Origin: Marinagarivorans algicola | GTDB taxonomy: Bacteria; Pseudomonadota; Gammaproteobacteria; Pseudomonadales; Cellvibrionaceae | Direction: 5' to 3' | Length of the DNA: 64,000 bases | Assembly (NCBI RefSeq): GCF_001292705.1 | Contig: NZ_LGAK01000003.1 | Location: 1 to 64,000 of the forward strand | Part shown: positions 9,713-18,994 of the stretch, piece after piece | How positions within the stretch are numbered: position 1 is the stretch's first letter | How the letters are laid out: each line of letters begins with the position of its first letter | Position numbers and translations under genes: made by a program | Notes under the pieces: model-generated | Database searches by the model: none | The model's input: only the letters and a program-made list of their open reading frames with translations | Told to the model about the DNA's origin: nothing

Positions 9713-10351
9713 TCAACGACTCAATAACTGACGGCTCATATCCAATAAGTTACCCACACACAGTATGGGGTCGTAGTTTTTTAGGCGATCGATAGCGTGC
9801 GCGCCATAATCAACCGCAATACGCGGCATATTAATCGCCTGCGCCATGGCCATATCAAATTCTGTATCTCCTACCATAATCGCATGCTCAGCAATACTAC
9901 GATGCTCTTGCAATAACTCATTGAGCATTTGAGGGTCCGGTTTTGAGGCAGTCTCATCGGCGGTGCGGGTTGCGTTAAAAAAGCCCTCAAGCCGCAGTTG
10001 CCTTAATACACGGTTTAAACCTTGGCGACTTTTGCCCGTCGCAATACCCAGTGCCACACCAGCATCACGTAACTGCTCTAAGGCTTCACGGGCGCCAGGG
10101 TAAAACCCAGGCACCTCACAATCGGCAACATAATGTTGACTATAGGCCTGTGCCAAAGCCTGAATACCTGCGTTATTTAACGTCGGATAAAGCTCGGCCA
10201 CTGCCTTGGGCAAACTTAAACCAATAATCTCTTTAATTTGTGCAGGTGCCAATGTAGGCAAATTCAGAGAACGCCCCGCCTGCTGTACACAGCGCACAAT
10301 TTTGCCCGTCGAATCGCTCACGGTGCCATCCCAATCAAAAATAACGAACAT
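9713..10351 (-). CDS. HAD-superfamily phosphatase (phosphoglycolate phosphatase-like)
   Basis: This HAD hydrolase has about 212 residues. Motif I is FDWDGTVSDS (nucleophile and acid/base Asp), motif II is GIATGKS, motif III Lys lies in SKPDP, and motif IV is MVGDTEFDMAMA. The helical cap between motifs I and II is of subclass I, as in Gph and pyrophosphatase-like enzymes. The start chosen is the ATG at 10351, which overlaps the 3' end of rluC by 17 bases and has a near-perfect GGAGG six bases upstream; the TTG one codon earlier is less likely. The genes are co-transcribed, probably translationally coupled. The natural substrate is unknown. Confidence 0.85.
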   Translation of the reverse strand: MFVIFDWDGTVSDSTGKIVRCVQQAGRSLNLPTLAPAQIKEIIGLSLPKAVAELYPTLNNAGIQALAQAYSQHYVADCEVPGFYPGAREALEQLRDAGVALGIATGKSRQGLNRVLRQLRLEGFFNATRTADETASKPDPQMLNELLQEHRSIAEHAIMVGDTEFDMAMAQAINMPRIAVDYGAHAIDRLKNYDPILCVGNLLDMSRQLLSR

Positions 10352-11285
10352 CAAACGCCTCCAAGCCCATTTTTTTTAAGGGTGCTGCTATTTCTGTCGG
10401 CAGATCGGCCATGACGCTGACCGGCGTCTTATCGGCGAGTGTCAGGTCTAAATTGTGCGCGTGTAAGCACAAACGCTTAAAACCCTGGCCACGCATTGCT
10501 TTATTGAGCTCTGGCGGCGTGTATTTATCGTCGCCCACTAGCGGGTGACCAGCATGCAATGCATGCACCCTAATTTGATGCGTACGACCGGTTAACGGCT
10601 TCGCCGCAATTAAAGTGCAGCCTTCAAAATACTGAATCACTTTAAAATGCGTCACCGAAGCCTTACCCTCATCATGAACACGCACCACCCGCTCGCCATT
10701 AGGGTACTCGCACCGCTTCAGCGGCACGTCAACCACCGTCATATGCTTTGGCCAATGACCATTCACGACCGCTAAATAACGCTTCTGGATAACACCTTTA
10801 TGCCGTAGGGCCTCTTGTAGGTGTTTTAATACGCTACGCTTGCGCGCCACCATCACGCAACCAGAGGTATCTCTATCTAGCCGATGCACCAACTCCAAAA
10901 ATGGTGCCTTATACGCTTGACGCAATGCTTCAATAAGCCCAATATTAATTCCGCTGCCGCCGTGTACAGCAAGTCCAGAGGGCTTATTAATAATCAACAG
11001 GCCCTTATCATCATGTATAACGGCTTTATCCAGCGTATTAATCAGCCCTTGTGAAGGCGTCACGGTTACAGTCTCTGTCACGCGAATAGGCGGTACGCGG
11101 ACTATATCGCCACTTTCAAGCTTACGATCGGGCTTAGCACGCCCCTTATTGACCCGCACTTCCCCCTTGCGAATGACACGATAAATCATGGATTTAGGTA
11201 CGCCCTTTAAGCGTGCCAACAAAAAATTATCGAGCCTTTGGCCCGCATAATCTTCGGGTACTTCTATCAACCTGACTTCACTCAT
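10335..11285 (-). CDS. rluC: 23S rRNA pseudouridine synthase RluC
   Basis: This RluA-family pseudouridine synthase should modify 23S rRNA U955/2504/2580. It has 316 residues: an S4 RNA-binding domain (about 15-75, QRLDNFLLARLKGVPKSMIYR) and a catalytic domain with ELVHRLDRDTSG holding the catalytic Asp. A PLTGRTHQIRVH motif then leads to HNLDL near the end. It is divergent from rne across a 0.9-kb gap, the arrangement found in enterobacteria and pseudomonads, which supports RluC over RluA or RluD. The HAD phosphatase gene overlaps its stop. Confidence 0.92.
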   Translation of the reverse strand: MSEVRLIEVPEDYAGQRLDNFLLARLKGVPKSMIYRVIRKGEVRVNKGRAKPDRKLESGDIVRVPPIRVTETVTVTPSQGLINTLDKAVIHDDKGLLIINKPSGLAVHGGSGINIGLIEALRQAYKAPFLELVHRLDRDTSGCVMVARKRSVLKHLQEALRHKGVIQKRYLAVVNGHWPKHMTVVDVPLKRCEYPNGERVVRVHDEGKASVTHFKVIQYFEGCTLIAAKPLTGRTHQIRVHALHAGHPLVGDDKYTPPELNKAMRGQGFKRLCLHAHNLDLTLADKTPVSVMADLPTEIAAPLKKMGLEAFDVRYF

Positions 11286-12206
11286 GCTCTATGCCCTAAA
11301 ATGCACCAGTGCGGTTTCTCTGGCGCAAAAAAAAACCATTTTACACGCATTGCAACCCGCTTAAAAATATAAGCCATGATTAAAGTGGCAAGATATTTGA
11401 AAGGCTGAAAACCAAGTGCTACACTCATACGGCTGTCACACTGCTAGGGCAGTATTTTTTAGCGCATATCTATGCCTACCTAGTAGACCGATTGAGTGGC
11501 CAGCACATAACAGATTTAACCATACAAAGACAGGCAACCCACCCGTTAACTCTCTCGAGTTATCACCGCACTATGAGCATGACATCCATAGCGCCGTGAT
11601 TCACAACCAGAATTAACCCGTGCGCGCGCCAACGCGATGGTGTTAAGTATTTAAAGCATGCTGACTCCGGTAAAGCTTTACTACCCTCTAGCACCATCAG
11701 CCTACTTAATACTGAGGCAAAAAATAACGGCGCTAATAAAACGACGGCCAATCCAAAAGCCCTAGACTAACCGCCATAAAAAGAAACATTAAGCACTAAA
11801 CAACGCACAAAATCGTGCGAGTAGTTTTTGTTAGCTTGCGAGCCATTATCCGCAAACTAACCAATTTTGAGGCCAAACCTTAAAACACTGACCTTAAAAT
11901 ACTGATGAATAACGCAGTGCGCAGCCAAATGCTTCGCATTGATAAGCAAACAAGCATTGCCTTAGCTCACATTAGCTAAACAACCGAGCATACTGGCTTT
12001 AACGGCCTGCACACTCGAAACCAACGGCAACTACACAAGGTTAACGCGCTAACAGACGGCGCCAAAACCCTAGGAAACCCGCGCCAATAACGCGACGTCC
12101 GACGCTTGAGCTTCACACTGCCAAGGCCTCAATACGCGCCTAGCTCATCGGCTACTTGCCTGCTATTTGTGCTTTGCATTAGGCTAATGCAAAGAGAATA
12201 CACATC
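11286..12206. promoter_or_regulatory. rluC-rne divergent intergenic region / rne 5' leader
   Basis: No supportable gene lies in these 920 bases; the short frames here have no recognisable features. In enterobacteria the long rne leader carries hairpins by which RNase E autoregulates its own mRNA. The length here is compatible with such a leader, but I cannot identify the individual hairpins with confidence. The rne Shine-Dalgarno (AAGAGAA) lies about nine bases before its ATG. Confidence 0.45.
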
Positions 12207-15200
12207 ATGAAAAGAATGCTGATTAATGCCAGTCAACCCGAAGAAGTCCGCGTCGCCCTTGTCGACGGCCAGTGGCTCTACGACTTAGATATCGAAAATC
12301 AACAGCGCGAGCAAAAAAAATCTAACGTTTATAAAGGTAAGATCACCCGCGTAGAACCCAGCTTAGAAGCTGCTTTTGTCGACTATGGTGCCGAGCGCCA
12401 CGGCTTTTTACCCCTAAAAGAAATTGCTCGCGAATACTTTACCGGCGACGGCAAAGGTAACGAGCGCGGCCGCATCAAAGAATTTGTCAAAGAAGGCACA
12501 GAAGTTATTGTGCAAGTAGATAAAGAGGAGCGCGGCAATAAAGGCGCTGCACTCACGACGTTTGTCAGCTTGGCCGGCCGCTATCTTGTACTTATGCCCA
12601 ATAACCCTCGTGGCGGTGGCATTTCTCGTCGCATTGATGGTGAAGATCGCAGCCAACTTAAAGATGCGCTCAGCACGCTTGATATTCCAAAAGGGATGAG
12701 TCTTATTGTACGTACCGCCGGCGTTGGCCGGAGCGCCATTGACCTGCAAAACGACTTTAACTACCTCGTACGCGTATGGCAATCTATCGCCGACGCCTCT
12801 AAAACCGTTAAAGCGCCTGAGTTTTTGTTTCAAGAGAGCAACGTTATCATTCGCGCCATTCGCGACTACTTGCGCCCCGACATTGGCGAAGTCGTCGTTG
12901 ATACCAAAGCCGATTTTGAGCGCGCCCTTGAATTTGTGCAGCAGGTTATGCCGCAAGAAAAACACAAAATCAAGCACTATCACGAAGAGGTTCCCCTCTT
13001 TAATCGCTTTCAAATCGAAGGGCAAATTGAAACCGCCTTTGAACGCGAGGTAAAGCTCCCTTCAGGCGGCTCTATTGTCATTGACCCCACAGAAGCACTC
13101 GTGTCTATCGACATCAACTCGGCACGCGCCACCAAAGGCGGCGATATCGAAGAAACCGCGCTAGCCACCAACCTAGAAGCTGCCGACGAAATTGCGCGCC
13201 AAATGCGCCTTCGTGATATTGGTGGACTCGTGGTTATCGATTTTATTGATATGCACCCCGATCGCAACCGCCGCGAAGTTGAAAACCGCATGCGCGATGC
13301 ACTCAGCATGGACCGTGCACGCGTACAAATTGGTAAAATTTCGCGCTTTGGCTTACTCGAGATGTCGCGTCAACGCTTGCGACCATCACTTGAAGAAACC
13401 ACCTCAAAAATGTGCCCGCGCTGTACTGGACAAGGCACCATTCGCAGCACCCGCTCACTGGCGCTATCAATTTTACGCATTGTCGAAGAAGAAGCCAAAA
13501 AAGAGCGCAGTGCCGAAATTCGCACCGTTGTGCCTGTTCCTGTGGCCACCTATCTGCTCAACGAGAAACGTACCGCAATTAGCAATATAGAAACACGCCA
13601 TAAAACGCGCGTAGTGATTTTGCCAAATGAGCAAATGGTCACGCCACACTACGATGTACAGCGTATTCGCGATGACGAAACCGATAGCCAGCAAAGCTAT
13701 AAAATCGACCTTCCCAACCCGCAGGCCGAGGAAATTGCCAACGAAGCTAAAAAAGAAAATTTTGTCGCCAAAAAGCCACTAGTGACGCAAGTGTCTCCGC
13801 CACCGCAAGTTGAAGAGCCTACCAGCAAACCAACAAAGACCAAAAAAGCTGGGCCAAACATGCTGTCAAAATTGATTGCACTGGTTACCAACTTGTTCAA
13901 GAGCACGCCGGAAGAGCCTAAAAAAGAAGAAAAAACAGGCCATAAAAAGCATCGTAATCCAGGCTCAGGTAACCGCCGCCCACGCAACAACAACCGTAAC
14001 CAACGCAACGGCCGACGCGATCAACGCCAAAACAGCGCCGAGTCTGATGAGATTGTTGACAATCTTAATGGCGACAACTTTTATCAAGAGTCAGAAAAAA
14101 CTCAGGGTAACCGGGATGATTCACGCGGCGAAAACACACGCGGTACACGCGGTAAAAATCGCAATCGTCGCAACGGCAACAACCAAAATCGCCATCAAAA
14201 CCGCGATGATAATACTGAACAAGCGAGCGAGAATACAGAGACAAGCCGCAACGAAAATCAACCACCTAAGCGCCCTAACAACCGTCGCGCACGTCCGCAA
14301 GAGCGCAAGCGCGGCAATGTGCCACAACCCTCTGAAGAGGCGCTAAACAGCCAGGTCAATGAGGCAATTGATGCTGCTGAAGGCCAAATCCAACCCGCTA
14401 CTGCACCATCACAACCAAACGATGAAAGCGAGCGCCCAGCACGTAAGCGTCGTACACGTGGAGGTCGCGGCCGCAGAGACCGCACCAACGATACCGAGAG
14501 CAATGCGGAGCAATCAGGCACCCCTCAAGAAGGTAATAGCACAACAAATACATCTAAAGAGCAGGCCCAGACCAAGGTTCAAACAGAGCCAAAAGCTCAT
14601 GCTGAAGCCAAAAATCGGCCCGAAGCTAAAAAGCAAGCTCAACCGCCGACTCAATCACAAACAGAGGCCAAATCGCCAGTTGCCGTAAAAGAGACACCCG
14701 CCAAAGCGCGTAAATCGGATACTACAGCACCTGAAGAAGCCCCTAGAGCGCAAACGGAATCTGCCAAAAAAGCGGAGGCGGCACTCAGTGAGGCGCTTAG
14801 CTTACTCGACCCGCAACCCAAAGCCGCGCACACTCTACCCGCCGATGCAACCGAGCATGCTCAAGCGACAGAAAGCACTCAAGCGACAGAAAGCGCCCAA
14901 CCATTAAGCGCAACGCAAGAGTCAGTATCGGCAGCGGCACCAACAGCTGACACAGATACAGCAACGACGGCATCAACCACTTCTGCCTCAGCCACTAAGG
15001 TGCCAGAGACACCAATAAAAGAGGCACCAACGACAGAGGCTGCCGTAGCCGTATCGACAACATCGGCACAAACGCCCAAGGCACAACCCGCGCTAGACAC
15101 TGCACCAGTAGACGCAGTATCCGAACCGACGTTAAGCTCGCAAAATACCCAAGCGGAAAAGCCTCAGATAGCGATCGATAAGCCTGTTTATGTCCGCGCC

Positions 15201-15386
15201 AACAACGACCCAAGGAAAAACCCTAACCCGGTCAATGTGAACGTAACGACTGTCGCTGCGAATATCATCAAAGGGCTACCTCTTGATACCGCCTTAGATG
15301 CTAATATTGCGCGTAACCCTCGTCCGCTCGCACGCGCAAGTAACGATCCTCGCGGTCAGTTAGCGAGCACTGAGAGCGAAGCTTAA
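12207..15386 (+). CDS. rne: Ribonuclease E
   Basis: This endoribonuclease is the core of the RNA degradosome and processes mRNA, rRNA and tRNA. At 1059 residues it is almost exactly the usual length. The N-terminal catalytic half starts [17 protein letters not shown], contains the S1 domain (about 36-120), the DNase I-like catalytic region ([11 protein letters not shown], then RREVENRM) and the Zn-link CPRCTGQG near residue 402, which ties the dimers together. From about residue 520 the protein is low-complexity. An Arg/Asn-rich RNA-binding stretch (about 590-770) is followed by an Ala/Thr/Glu/Pro-rich tail, then a conserved-looking end. The tail would scaffold partner enzymes and should be disordered. 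Confidence 0.97.
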   Translation: MKRMLINASQPEEVRVALVDGQWLYDLDIENQQREQKKSNVYKGKITRVEPSLEAAFVDYGAERHGFLPLKEIAREYFTGDGKGNERGRIKEFVKEGTEVIVQVDKEERGNKGAALTTFVSLAGRYLVLMPNNPRGGGISRRIDGEDRSQLKDALSTLDIPKGMSLIVRTAGVGRSAIDLQNDFNYLVRVWQSIADASKTVKAPEFLFQESNVIIRAIRDYLRPDIGEVVVDTKADFERALEFVQQVMPQEKHKIKHYHEEVPLFNRFQIEGQIETAFEREVKLPSGGSIVIDPTEALVSIDINSARATKGGDIEETALATNLEAADEIARQMRLRDIGGLVVIDFIDMHPDRNRREVENRMRDALSMDRARVQIGKISRFGLLEMSRQRLRPSLEETTSKMCPRCTGQGTIRSTRSLALSILRIVEEEAKKERSAEIRTVVPVPVATYLLNEKRTAISNIETRHKTRVVILPNEQMVTPHYDVQRIRDDETDSQQSYKIDLPNPQAEEIANEAKKENFVAKKPLVTQVSPPPQVEEPTSKPTKTKKAGPNMLSKLIALVTNLFKSTPEEPKKEEKTGHKKHRNPGSGNRRPRNNNRNQRNGRRDQRQNSAESDEIVDNLNGDNFYQESEKTQGNRDDSRGENTRGTRGKNRNRRNGNNQNRHQNRDDNTEQASENTETSRNENQPPKRPNNRRARPQERKRGNVPQPSEEALNSQVNEAIDAAEGQIQPATAPSQPNDESERPARKRRTRGGRGRRDRTNDTESNAEQSGTPQEGNSTTNTSKEQAQTKVQTEPKAHAEAKNRPEAKKQAQPPTQSQTEAKSPVAVKETPAKARKSDTTAPEEAPRAQTESAKKAEAALSEALSLLDPQPKAAHTLPADATEHAQATESTQATESAQPLSATQESVSAAAPTADTDTATTASTTSASATKVPETPIKEAPTTEAAVAVSTTSAQTPKAQPALDTAPVDAVSEPTLSSQNTQAEKPQIAIDKPVYVRANNDPRKNPNPVNVNVTTVAANIIKGLPLDTALDANIARNPRPLARASNDPRGQLASTESEA

Positions 15387-15501
15387 CTTGGCACCGGCTG
15401 CAATTCAGGCACGATCAAATGCCTTACCTGTCTGCGTTGCAGCCAAATGTTATATCTTTTGATCATTATTAAAAAATAATTAACTTTTTAGAATCAAGCG
15501 C

Positions 15502-15529
15502 TTGCGCAACACCAAAAAGAATGTAGAAT
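15502..15529 (+). promoter_or_regulatory. Promoter of tRNA-Ser copy 1
   Basis: TTGCGC (15502-15507) and TAGAAT (15524-15529) are spaced by 16 bases and followed by a GC-rich stretch before the tRNA, as in stringently controlled stable-RNA promoters. The AAAAAGAATGTAGAATGC block is conserved upstream of the second tRNA copy. Confidence 0.65.
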
Positions 15530-15541
15530 GCGCGTCATTCC

Positions 15542-15629
15542 GGAGAGGTGGCTGAGTGGTCGAAAGCGGCGGTCTTGAAAACCGTTGAGTGTTAAAGCTC
15601 CCAGGGTTCGAATCCCTGCCTCTCCGCCA
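15542..15629 (+). tRNA. tRNA-Ser(UGA), copy 1
   Basis: The acceptor stem GGAGAGG pairs with CCTCTCC, followed by discriminator G and an encoded CCA. The D-arm GCTGAGTGGTCGAAAGC, the anticodon loop CTTGAAA (anticodon UGA), a long class-II variable arm (TTGAGTGTTAAAGCTC) and the T-arm GGTTCGAATCC are all visible. It is 88 bases long, normal for tRNA-Ser. An identical gene lies 529 bp downstream. Confidence 0.97.
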
Positions 15630-15649
15630 TATTGCTGCACTTAGTGCAC

Positions 15650-15679
15650 AAAAAAGCTGCTTTACGCAGCTTTTTTTTC
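15650..15679 (+). terminator. Rho-independent terminator of tRNA-Ser copy 1
   Basis: The stem AAGCTGC/GCAGCTT has a short loop and is followed by a run of eight T. It lies 21 bases after the CCA end of the tRNA. Confidence 0.85.
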
Positions 15680-16030
15680 GTCTATTAAAATCTCGCACAC
15701 ATAAACAGCACGCAACCAAAGTGGGCACCAAAGCGAATCATGTACTCGGTGAGACCACCAACTCCCCCCCCCAATAAGTCACCACCCAATAGACGCAAGC
15801 TGAACGCTACCCTCCGTATAGGGATACGCAAACATCAATGCCGCAAGAATATACATTCGATAAAAACGACCAAGAAGAACTCCCCAGAGGAGCTGCCGAG
15901 CACACCGATAAATTACCCGAAGGTAACTAAGTACCCGCAGGCGGCTTAAACCGCACAACAGCCGCACAACAAGAGTTTATGAGCCCCCCTTCAATAATCA
16001 CTTTTATTTTTCTTCTTTACTATCAAAGGG
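15680..16030. other. Spacer between the two tRNA-Ser genes
   Basis: I see no supportable gene here. A 69-codon frame at 15740 is Pro/Lys-rich and resembles no known protein. The spacer lies between the terminator of the first tRNA-Ser and the promoter of the second. Confidence 0.4.
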
Positions 16031-16058
16031 TTGCGTATTCCCAAAAAGAATGTAGAAT
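16031..16058 (+). promoter_or_regulatory. Promoter of tRNA-Ser copy 2
   Basis: TTGCGT (16031-16036) and TAGAAT (16053-16058) have the same 16-base spacing and surrounding AAAAAGAATG block as the promoter of copy 1. This shows that the duplicated unit included the promoter. Confidence 0.65.
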
Positions 16059-16070
16059 GCCCACCATTAC

Positions 16071-16158
16071 GGAGAGGTGGCTGAGTGGTCGAAAGCGGCG
16101 GTCTTGAAAACCGTTGAGTGTTAAAGCTCCCAGGGTTCGAATCCCTGCCTCTCCGCCA
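16071..16158 (+). tRNA. tRNA-Ser(UGA), copy 2
   Basis: All 88 bases are identical to the gene at 15542, including the UGA anticodon, variable arm and encoded CCA. The spacer sequences between the copies differ, so the duplication is not very recent or the tRNA sequence is held by selection or gene conversion. Confidence 0.97.
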
Positions 16159-16165
16159 TAATAGT

Positions 16166-16196
16166 AAAAAGGTTGCCTTGAGCAGCCTTTTTTTTC
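16166..16196 (+). terminator. Rho-independent terminator of tRNA-Ser copy 2
   Basis: The stem AAGGTTGC/GCAGCCTT (one G-T pair) is followed by a long T run. It is at the same position relative to the tRNA as in copy 1 but with a diverged stem. Confidence 0.85.
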
Positions 16197-16487
16197 GCCC
16201 GTCAAAAAGCCCCGCACAAACCGCACCCACACAACCCAATGTAATAAATGTAACGACACCGCATACTTTACACACTTTATGCAGGGCGACGCGTATTATA
16301 GCCACCAATATGCATGAGCAATATGCATGGTAAAGGACGCCATTTATAGCGCATGAACCGCCGCAATACATCACACCATCAGAAAATAGAGACGCGTCGC
16401 ATTGGCCCACCCGCCATGCATTATTAATTGCCTCAGCATTGACTCATCGCAATTTAAGCACTCGAATACGATCGACATGAGAGTTTT
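16197..16487. other. Spacer before the PepSY operon
   Basis: No gene is recognised. The region should hold the promoter of the DUF3325/DUF3649/PepSY operon, whose first ATG has GAGAG just upstream. I found no good Fur-box match here. Confidence 0.35.
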
Positions 16488-16823
16488 ATGGATATTGCCT
16501 TCAAAATAATAGCCCTACAATTATCTTGGGCCAGCTGCCTGGGCATTTACTTATCATCAGCACAACAGCGACTGATCGGCCAGCCGTTACCGACTAAAGC
16601 GGCTGGCCTATGCTTTATTGTGACCGCCACGCTCGCCTTTAGCTTACTATCATTCAACCATCACAGCTTAATGGCCTTTATTATTTTATTGGGTATCTGG
16701 ATGATGAACTTAATTATTCTGGCGCTATTGCCGCCTCATCGCCCCAATCTAAAAAAAGTCTTTATCGTCGGTAGTGCCATCTCCTTACTCGTATCACTAT
16801 TAGGAGACCCGCATGTGGTTTAG
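16488..16823 (+). CDS. Small membrane protein, DUF3325-like
   Basis: The 111-residue hydrophobic protein has three to four predicted membrane helices (about 5-25, 35-57, 60-80, 90-107). Size, helix pattern and position match the DUF3325 proteins that accompany PepSY-family iron reductases and TonB receptors in proteobacterial siderophore loci. Its molecular role is unknown. Its end overlaps the next gene by 11 bases, so the three genes form one translationally coupled operon. Confidence 0.6.
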   Translation: MDIAFKIIALQLSWASCLGIYLSSAQQRLIGQPLPTKAAGLCFIVTATLAFSLLSFNHHSLMAFIILLGIWMMNLIILALLPPHRPNLKKVFIVGSAISLLVSLLGDPHVV

Positions 16824-17073
16824 AACGCTACTCGCTGTGTTTTTAGCGGGCGCACTCAACAGCTCATTAATGCTTAATGTCGCCTTATTAACCCCTATCG
16901 AGCGAGCAAACTACGCCTTATTAAGCTTTGTTGGTGGCTTTATTTTATGGTCGGCCTTAGCCACTGTTTTTTATTGCTACATCAATTTAAAACAGCTACT
17001 TATCATTGCCTTACCGACACTACTGGCATCGGCCAGCCTTAATACCTTTTTTGCCCTGAGGATGCCATCATGA
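16813..17073 (+). CDS. Small membrane protein, DUF3649-like
   Basis: The 86-residue protein has three membrane helices starting RTLLAVFLAGALNSS, like the DUF3649 family found between TonB receptors and PepSY proteins. TAGGAG lies six bases before the ATG, inside the end of the preceding gene. The stop overlaps the ATG of the PepSY gene (ATGA). The function is unknown; an accessory role in periplasmic iron handling is inferred from context only. Confidence 0.6.
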   Translation: MWFRTLLAVFLAGALNSSLMLNVALLTPIERANYALLSFVGGFILWSALATVFYCYINLKQLLIIALPTLLASASLNTFFALRMPS

Positions 17074-18695
17074 AACCAGAGACACTTCGCAACGCAGTAG
17101 ATGCTCACGGCTGGCTTGGGCTTCTTATCTCTATCCCGCTCTTTATTATTTTTTGGACTGGCGCCATGACACTATTTCATCCCGAAGTAGATCACTGGGC
17201 AGCAATGCCGCAATTCCCCCTCCCTCAAAACGCACCACAAGTTCCTTTAACCCCGCTGATCAATAAACACATTGAAACGATGCACTTTGATAATAGCCGC
17301 AGGCTTTTTATCAGCCCTCCATCCGATCACCACCCCTACCTCAATGTTTATATCCCAGTGATCGAGAGGGCAGCCAGTTCACATAATAGCCACACAGGCA
17401 CAGCCACCAAAAACGCTCCTCTTAAACCGCGCTATGAAGCTTTAATTATTGACCCCGCCACTGGCAACACTCTCGCCAATAACTCACCATTCCAATTAGC
17501 GGGTTTTTTAAATGAAATGCACTTTACGCTAAAGCTCCCTCAAGGCCGCTATCTAGTAGGCATCGTATGCTTTTTTTGTATGGTGATACTATTGACTGGT
17601 CTCGTCATTCAGTTTAAAAAAATAATCCGTCACTTTTTTTTATATCGCACTCAAGGTACTCAACGACACCACACTAATGATTTCCATAATGTAATTGGCG
17701 TAATCAGCCTACCCTACGGAATTATGTACGCGCTAACAGGGCTCATGTTTAACCTTGGTATTGTCTTTGAAATCCCCACACTTAAAGTACTCTATCAAGG
17801 CGATACCGCAGCTATGACTCGTGACTCGGGGTATACCAAGAGCATACCTGAGCCTGCAAATATTGCGTACCCCATGCCAAGTATTGACGCTATAGCCCAG
17901 CAAATAGCGCGCGATAACAACGGCAGTATTCACTCTATTCGCCTACACAATTACAATGACGAAAATGCAACTTTTCAATTTTTTGGTGTGCGTGACGACG
18001 GCTTCACCGAAAAAATTAACGCCAACTACCATGTCAAAGAGCAAACTTATGACACTCAAGACGAGAATAATAATTTTTCTAATAATGTCGATTTATTATT
18101 AAGCTTGCATATGGCTGATTTTGCAGGTTTAGACTTGCGCTTTATCTATTTTGTTTTAGCCATCGCGGTTTGCGCAATGATTGTTGCTGGCAACCTACTC
18201 TGGATTATTAAACGACAAAAAAGAGCTCATTACCCCAAAATACTGGCTTTAACGCGCGCACTCACATTAGGCGGCTGCATGGGTATCATTGTGGCAACTG
18301 CCGCCGCTTTCATGCTTGAACGCCTACTACCAGTAACCATGGCCGATCGCGCAGATTACGTAGTACTGAGCTTTTACCTTACTTTATTGGCGTGTATCAT
18401 TATTGGCTTTTTAAATACTCATCCGCTTAAAATAATCCATCATGCTTGCCTAGCCTGCGCCAGTATTTGCCTGTTTATTGTACTACTGGATATCACAACA
18501 ACCCAAACCGATCTTATTCAGCTATGGCGCGCAGGCTACCCTCAGCCCTTTGGCGTATCTTTTAGTATTTTAATCACCGCACTTACACTCATATTTTGCG
18601 CAAAAAAAATTCGAGATACAGCGCCTGAAATTAGCCAGAACACTCATCATAATAGCTATGCAATATACAAAAAAAGTATCACAAAAAGCCTTTAG
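17070..18695 (+). CDS. PepSY-associated transmembrane protein (putative ferric-siderophore reductase)
   Basis: The 541-residue inner-membrane protein is of the PepSY-TM type. An N-terminal helix (about 15-37, GWLGLLISIPLFIIFWTGA) is followed by a large periplasmic domain, then helices near 165-190 and 215-235, a second periplasmic domain, and a cluster of C-terminal helices. Conserved His residues at helix edges (for example LFHPEVDHW, FHNVIGV, LLLSLHMADF) are like those thought to bind haem in this family. Members such as FoxB and PiuB help reduce or release iron from siderophores in the periplasm. It is last of a three-gene overlapping operon convergent with the TonB receptor gene. Confidence 0.8.
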   Translation: MKPETLRNAVDAHGWLGLLISIPLFIIFWTGAMTLFHPEVDHWAAMPQFPLPQNAPQVPLTPLINKHIETMHFDNSRRLFISPPSDHHPYLNVYIPVIERAASSHNSHTGTATKNAPLKPRYEALIIDPATGNTLANNSPFQLAGFLNEMHFTLKLPQGRYLVGIVCFFCMVILLTGLVIQFKKIIRHFFLYRTQGTQRHHTNDFHNVIGVISLPYGIMYALTGLMFNLGIVFEIPTLKVLYQGDTAAMTRDSGYTKSIPEPANIAYPMPSIDAIAQQIARDNNGSIHSIRLHNYNDENATFQFFGVRDDGFTEKINANYHVKEQTYDTQDENNNFSNNVDLLLSLHMADFAGLDLRFIYFVLAIAVCAMIVAGNLLWIIKRQKRAHYPKILALTRALTLGGCMGIIVATAAAFMLERLLPVTMADRADYVVLSFYLTLLACIIIGFLNTHPLKIIHHACLACASICLFIVLLDITTTQTDLIQLWRAGYPQPFGVSFSILITALTLIFCAKKIRDTAPEISQNTHHNSYAIYKKSITKSL

Positions 18696-18933
18696 CGCCA
18701 GCGCGTAAAACATAACTATTTAACCAAGCTGAAACAATTCACCTGACAAGAGTGCTGATGGATTATTGCCTGGGCATTTGATCGCTAAGTCTTGCAGAGA
18801 AAGAAGGGTGAGATGGTATAAGAGAAACTGTCGAGAACCTTAATCGAGGGCGCAGCCAACTGCCGCTGCCGAGAGAGCCTTTATCGTGCACCCAATAACA
18901 CCAGCTATTAAATCATCGCCGCTGATTAACAGG
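18696..18933. other. Intergenic between convergent PepSY and TonB genes
   Basis: No gene is supported. A short stretch near 18760 (ATTATTGCCTGGG) loosely resembles one near 32419, which could be chance or a trace of a small element. Confidence 0.3.
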
Positions 18934-18963
18934 CAAAAAAAGCCGCATACACAGACGCGGCTA
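18934..18963 (-). terminator. Terminator of the TonB receptor gene
   Basis: On the minus strand the stem AGCCGC/GCGGCT is followed by seven T. It begins about 30 bases after the receptor stop codon. Confidence 0.8.
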
Positions 18964-18994
18964 AAGAGTGGCAGGATAAAGCAATAAAGACTAA

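Noticed and set aside
12414-13025. Long minus-strand open frame (203 codons) inside rne
   Set aside because: It is antisense to the conserved catalytic domain of RNase E, has no start signals and resembles no protein; it is a codon-usage shadow.
13876-14346. Plus-strand frame of 156 codons within rne
   Set aside because: It lies out of frame in the low-complexity RNase E tail and is a product of the repetitive Arg/Asn codons.
15740-15949. Small frame of 69 codons between the tRNA genes
   Set aside because: It is Pro/Lys-rich with no ribosome-binding site or homology that I recognise; it is probably spacer.
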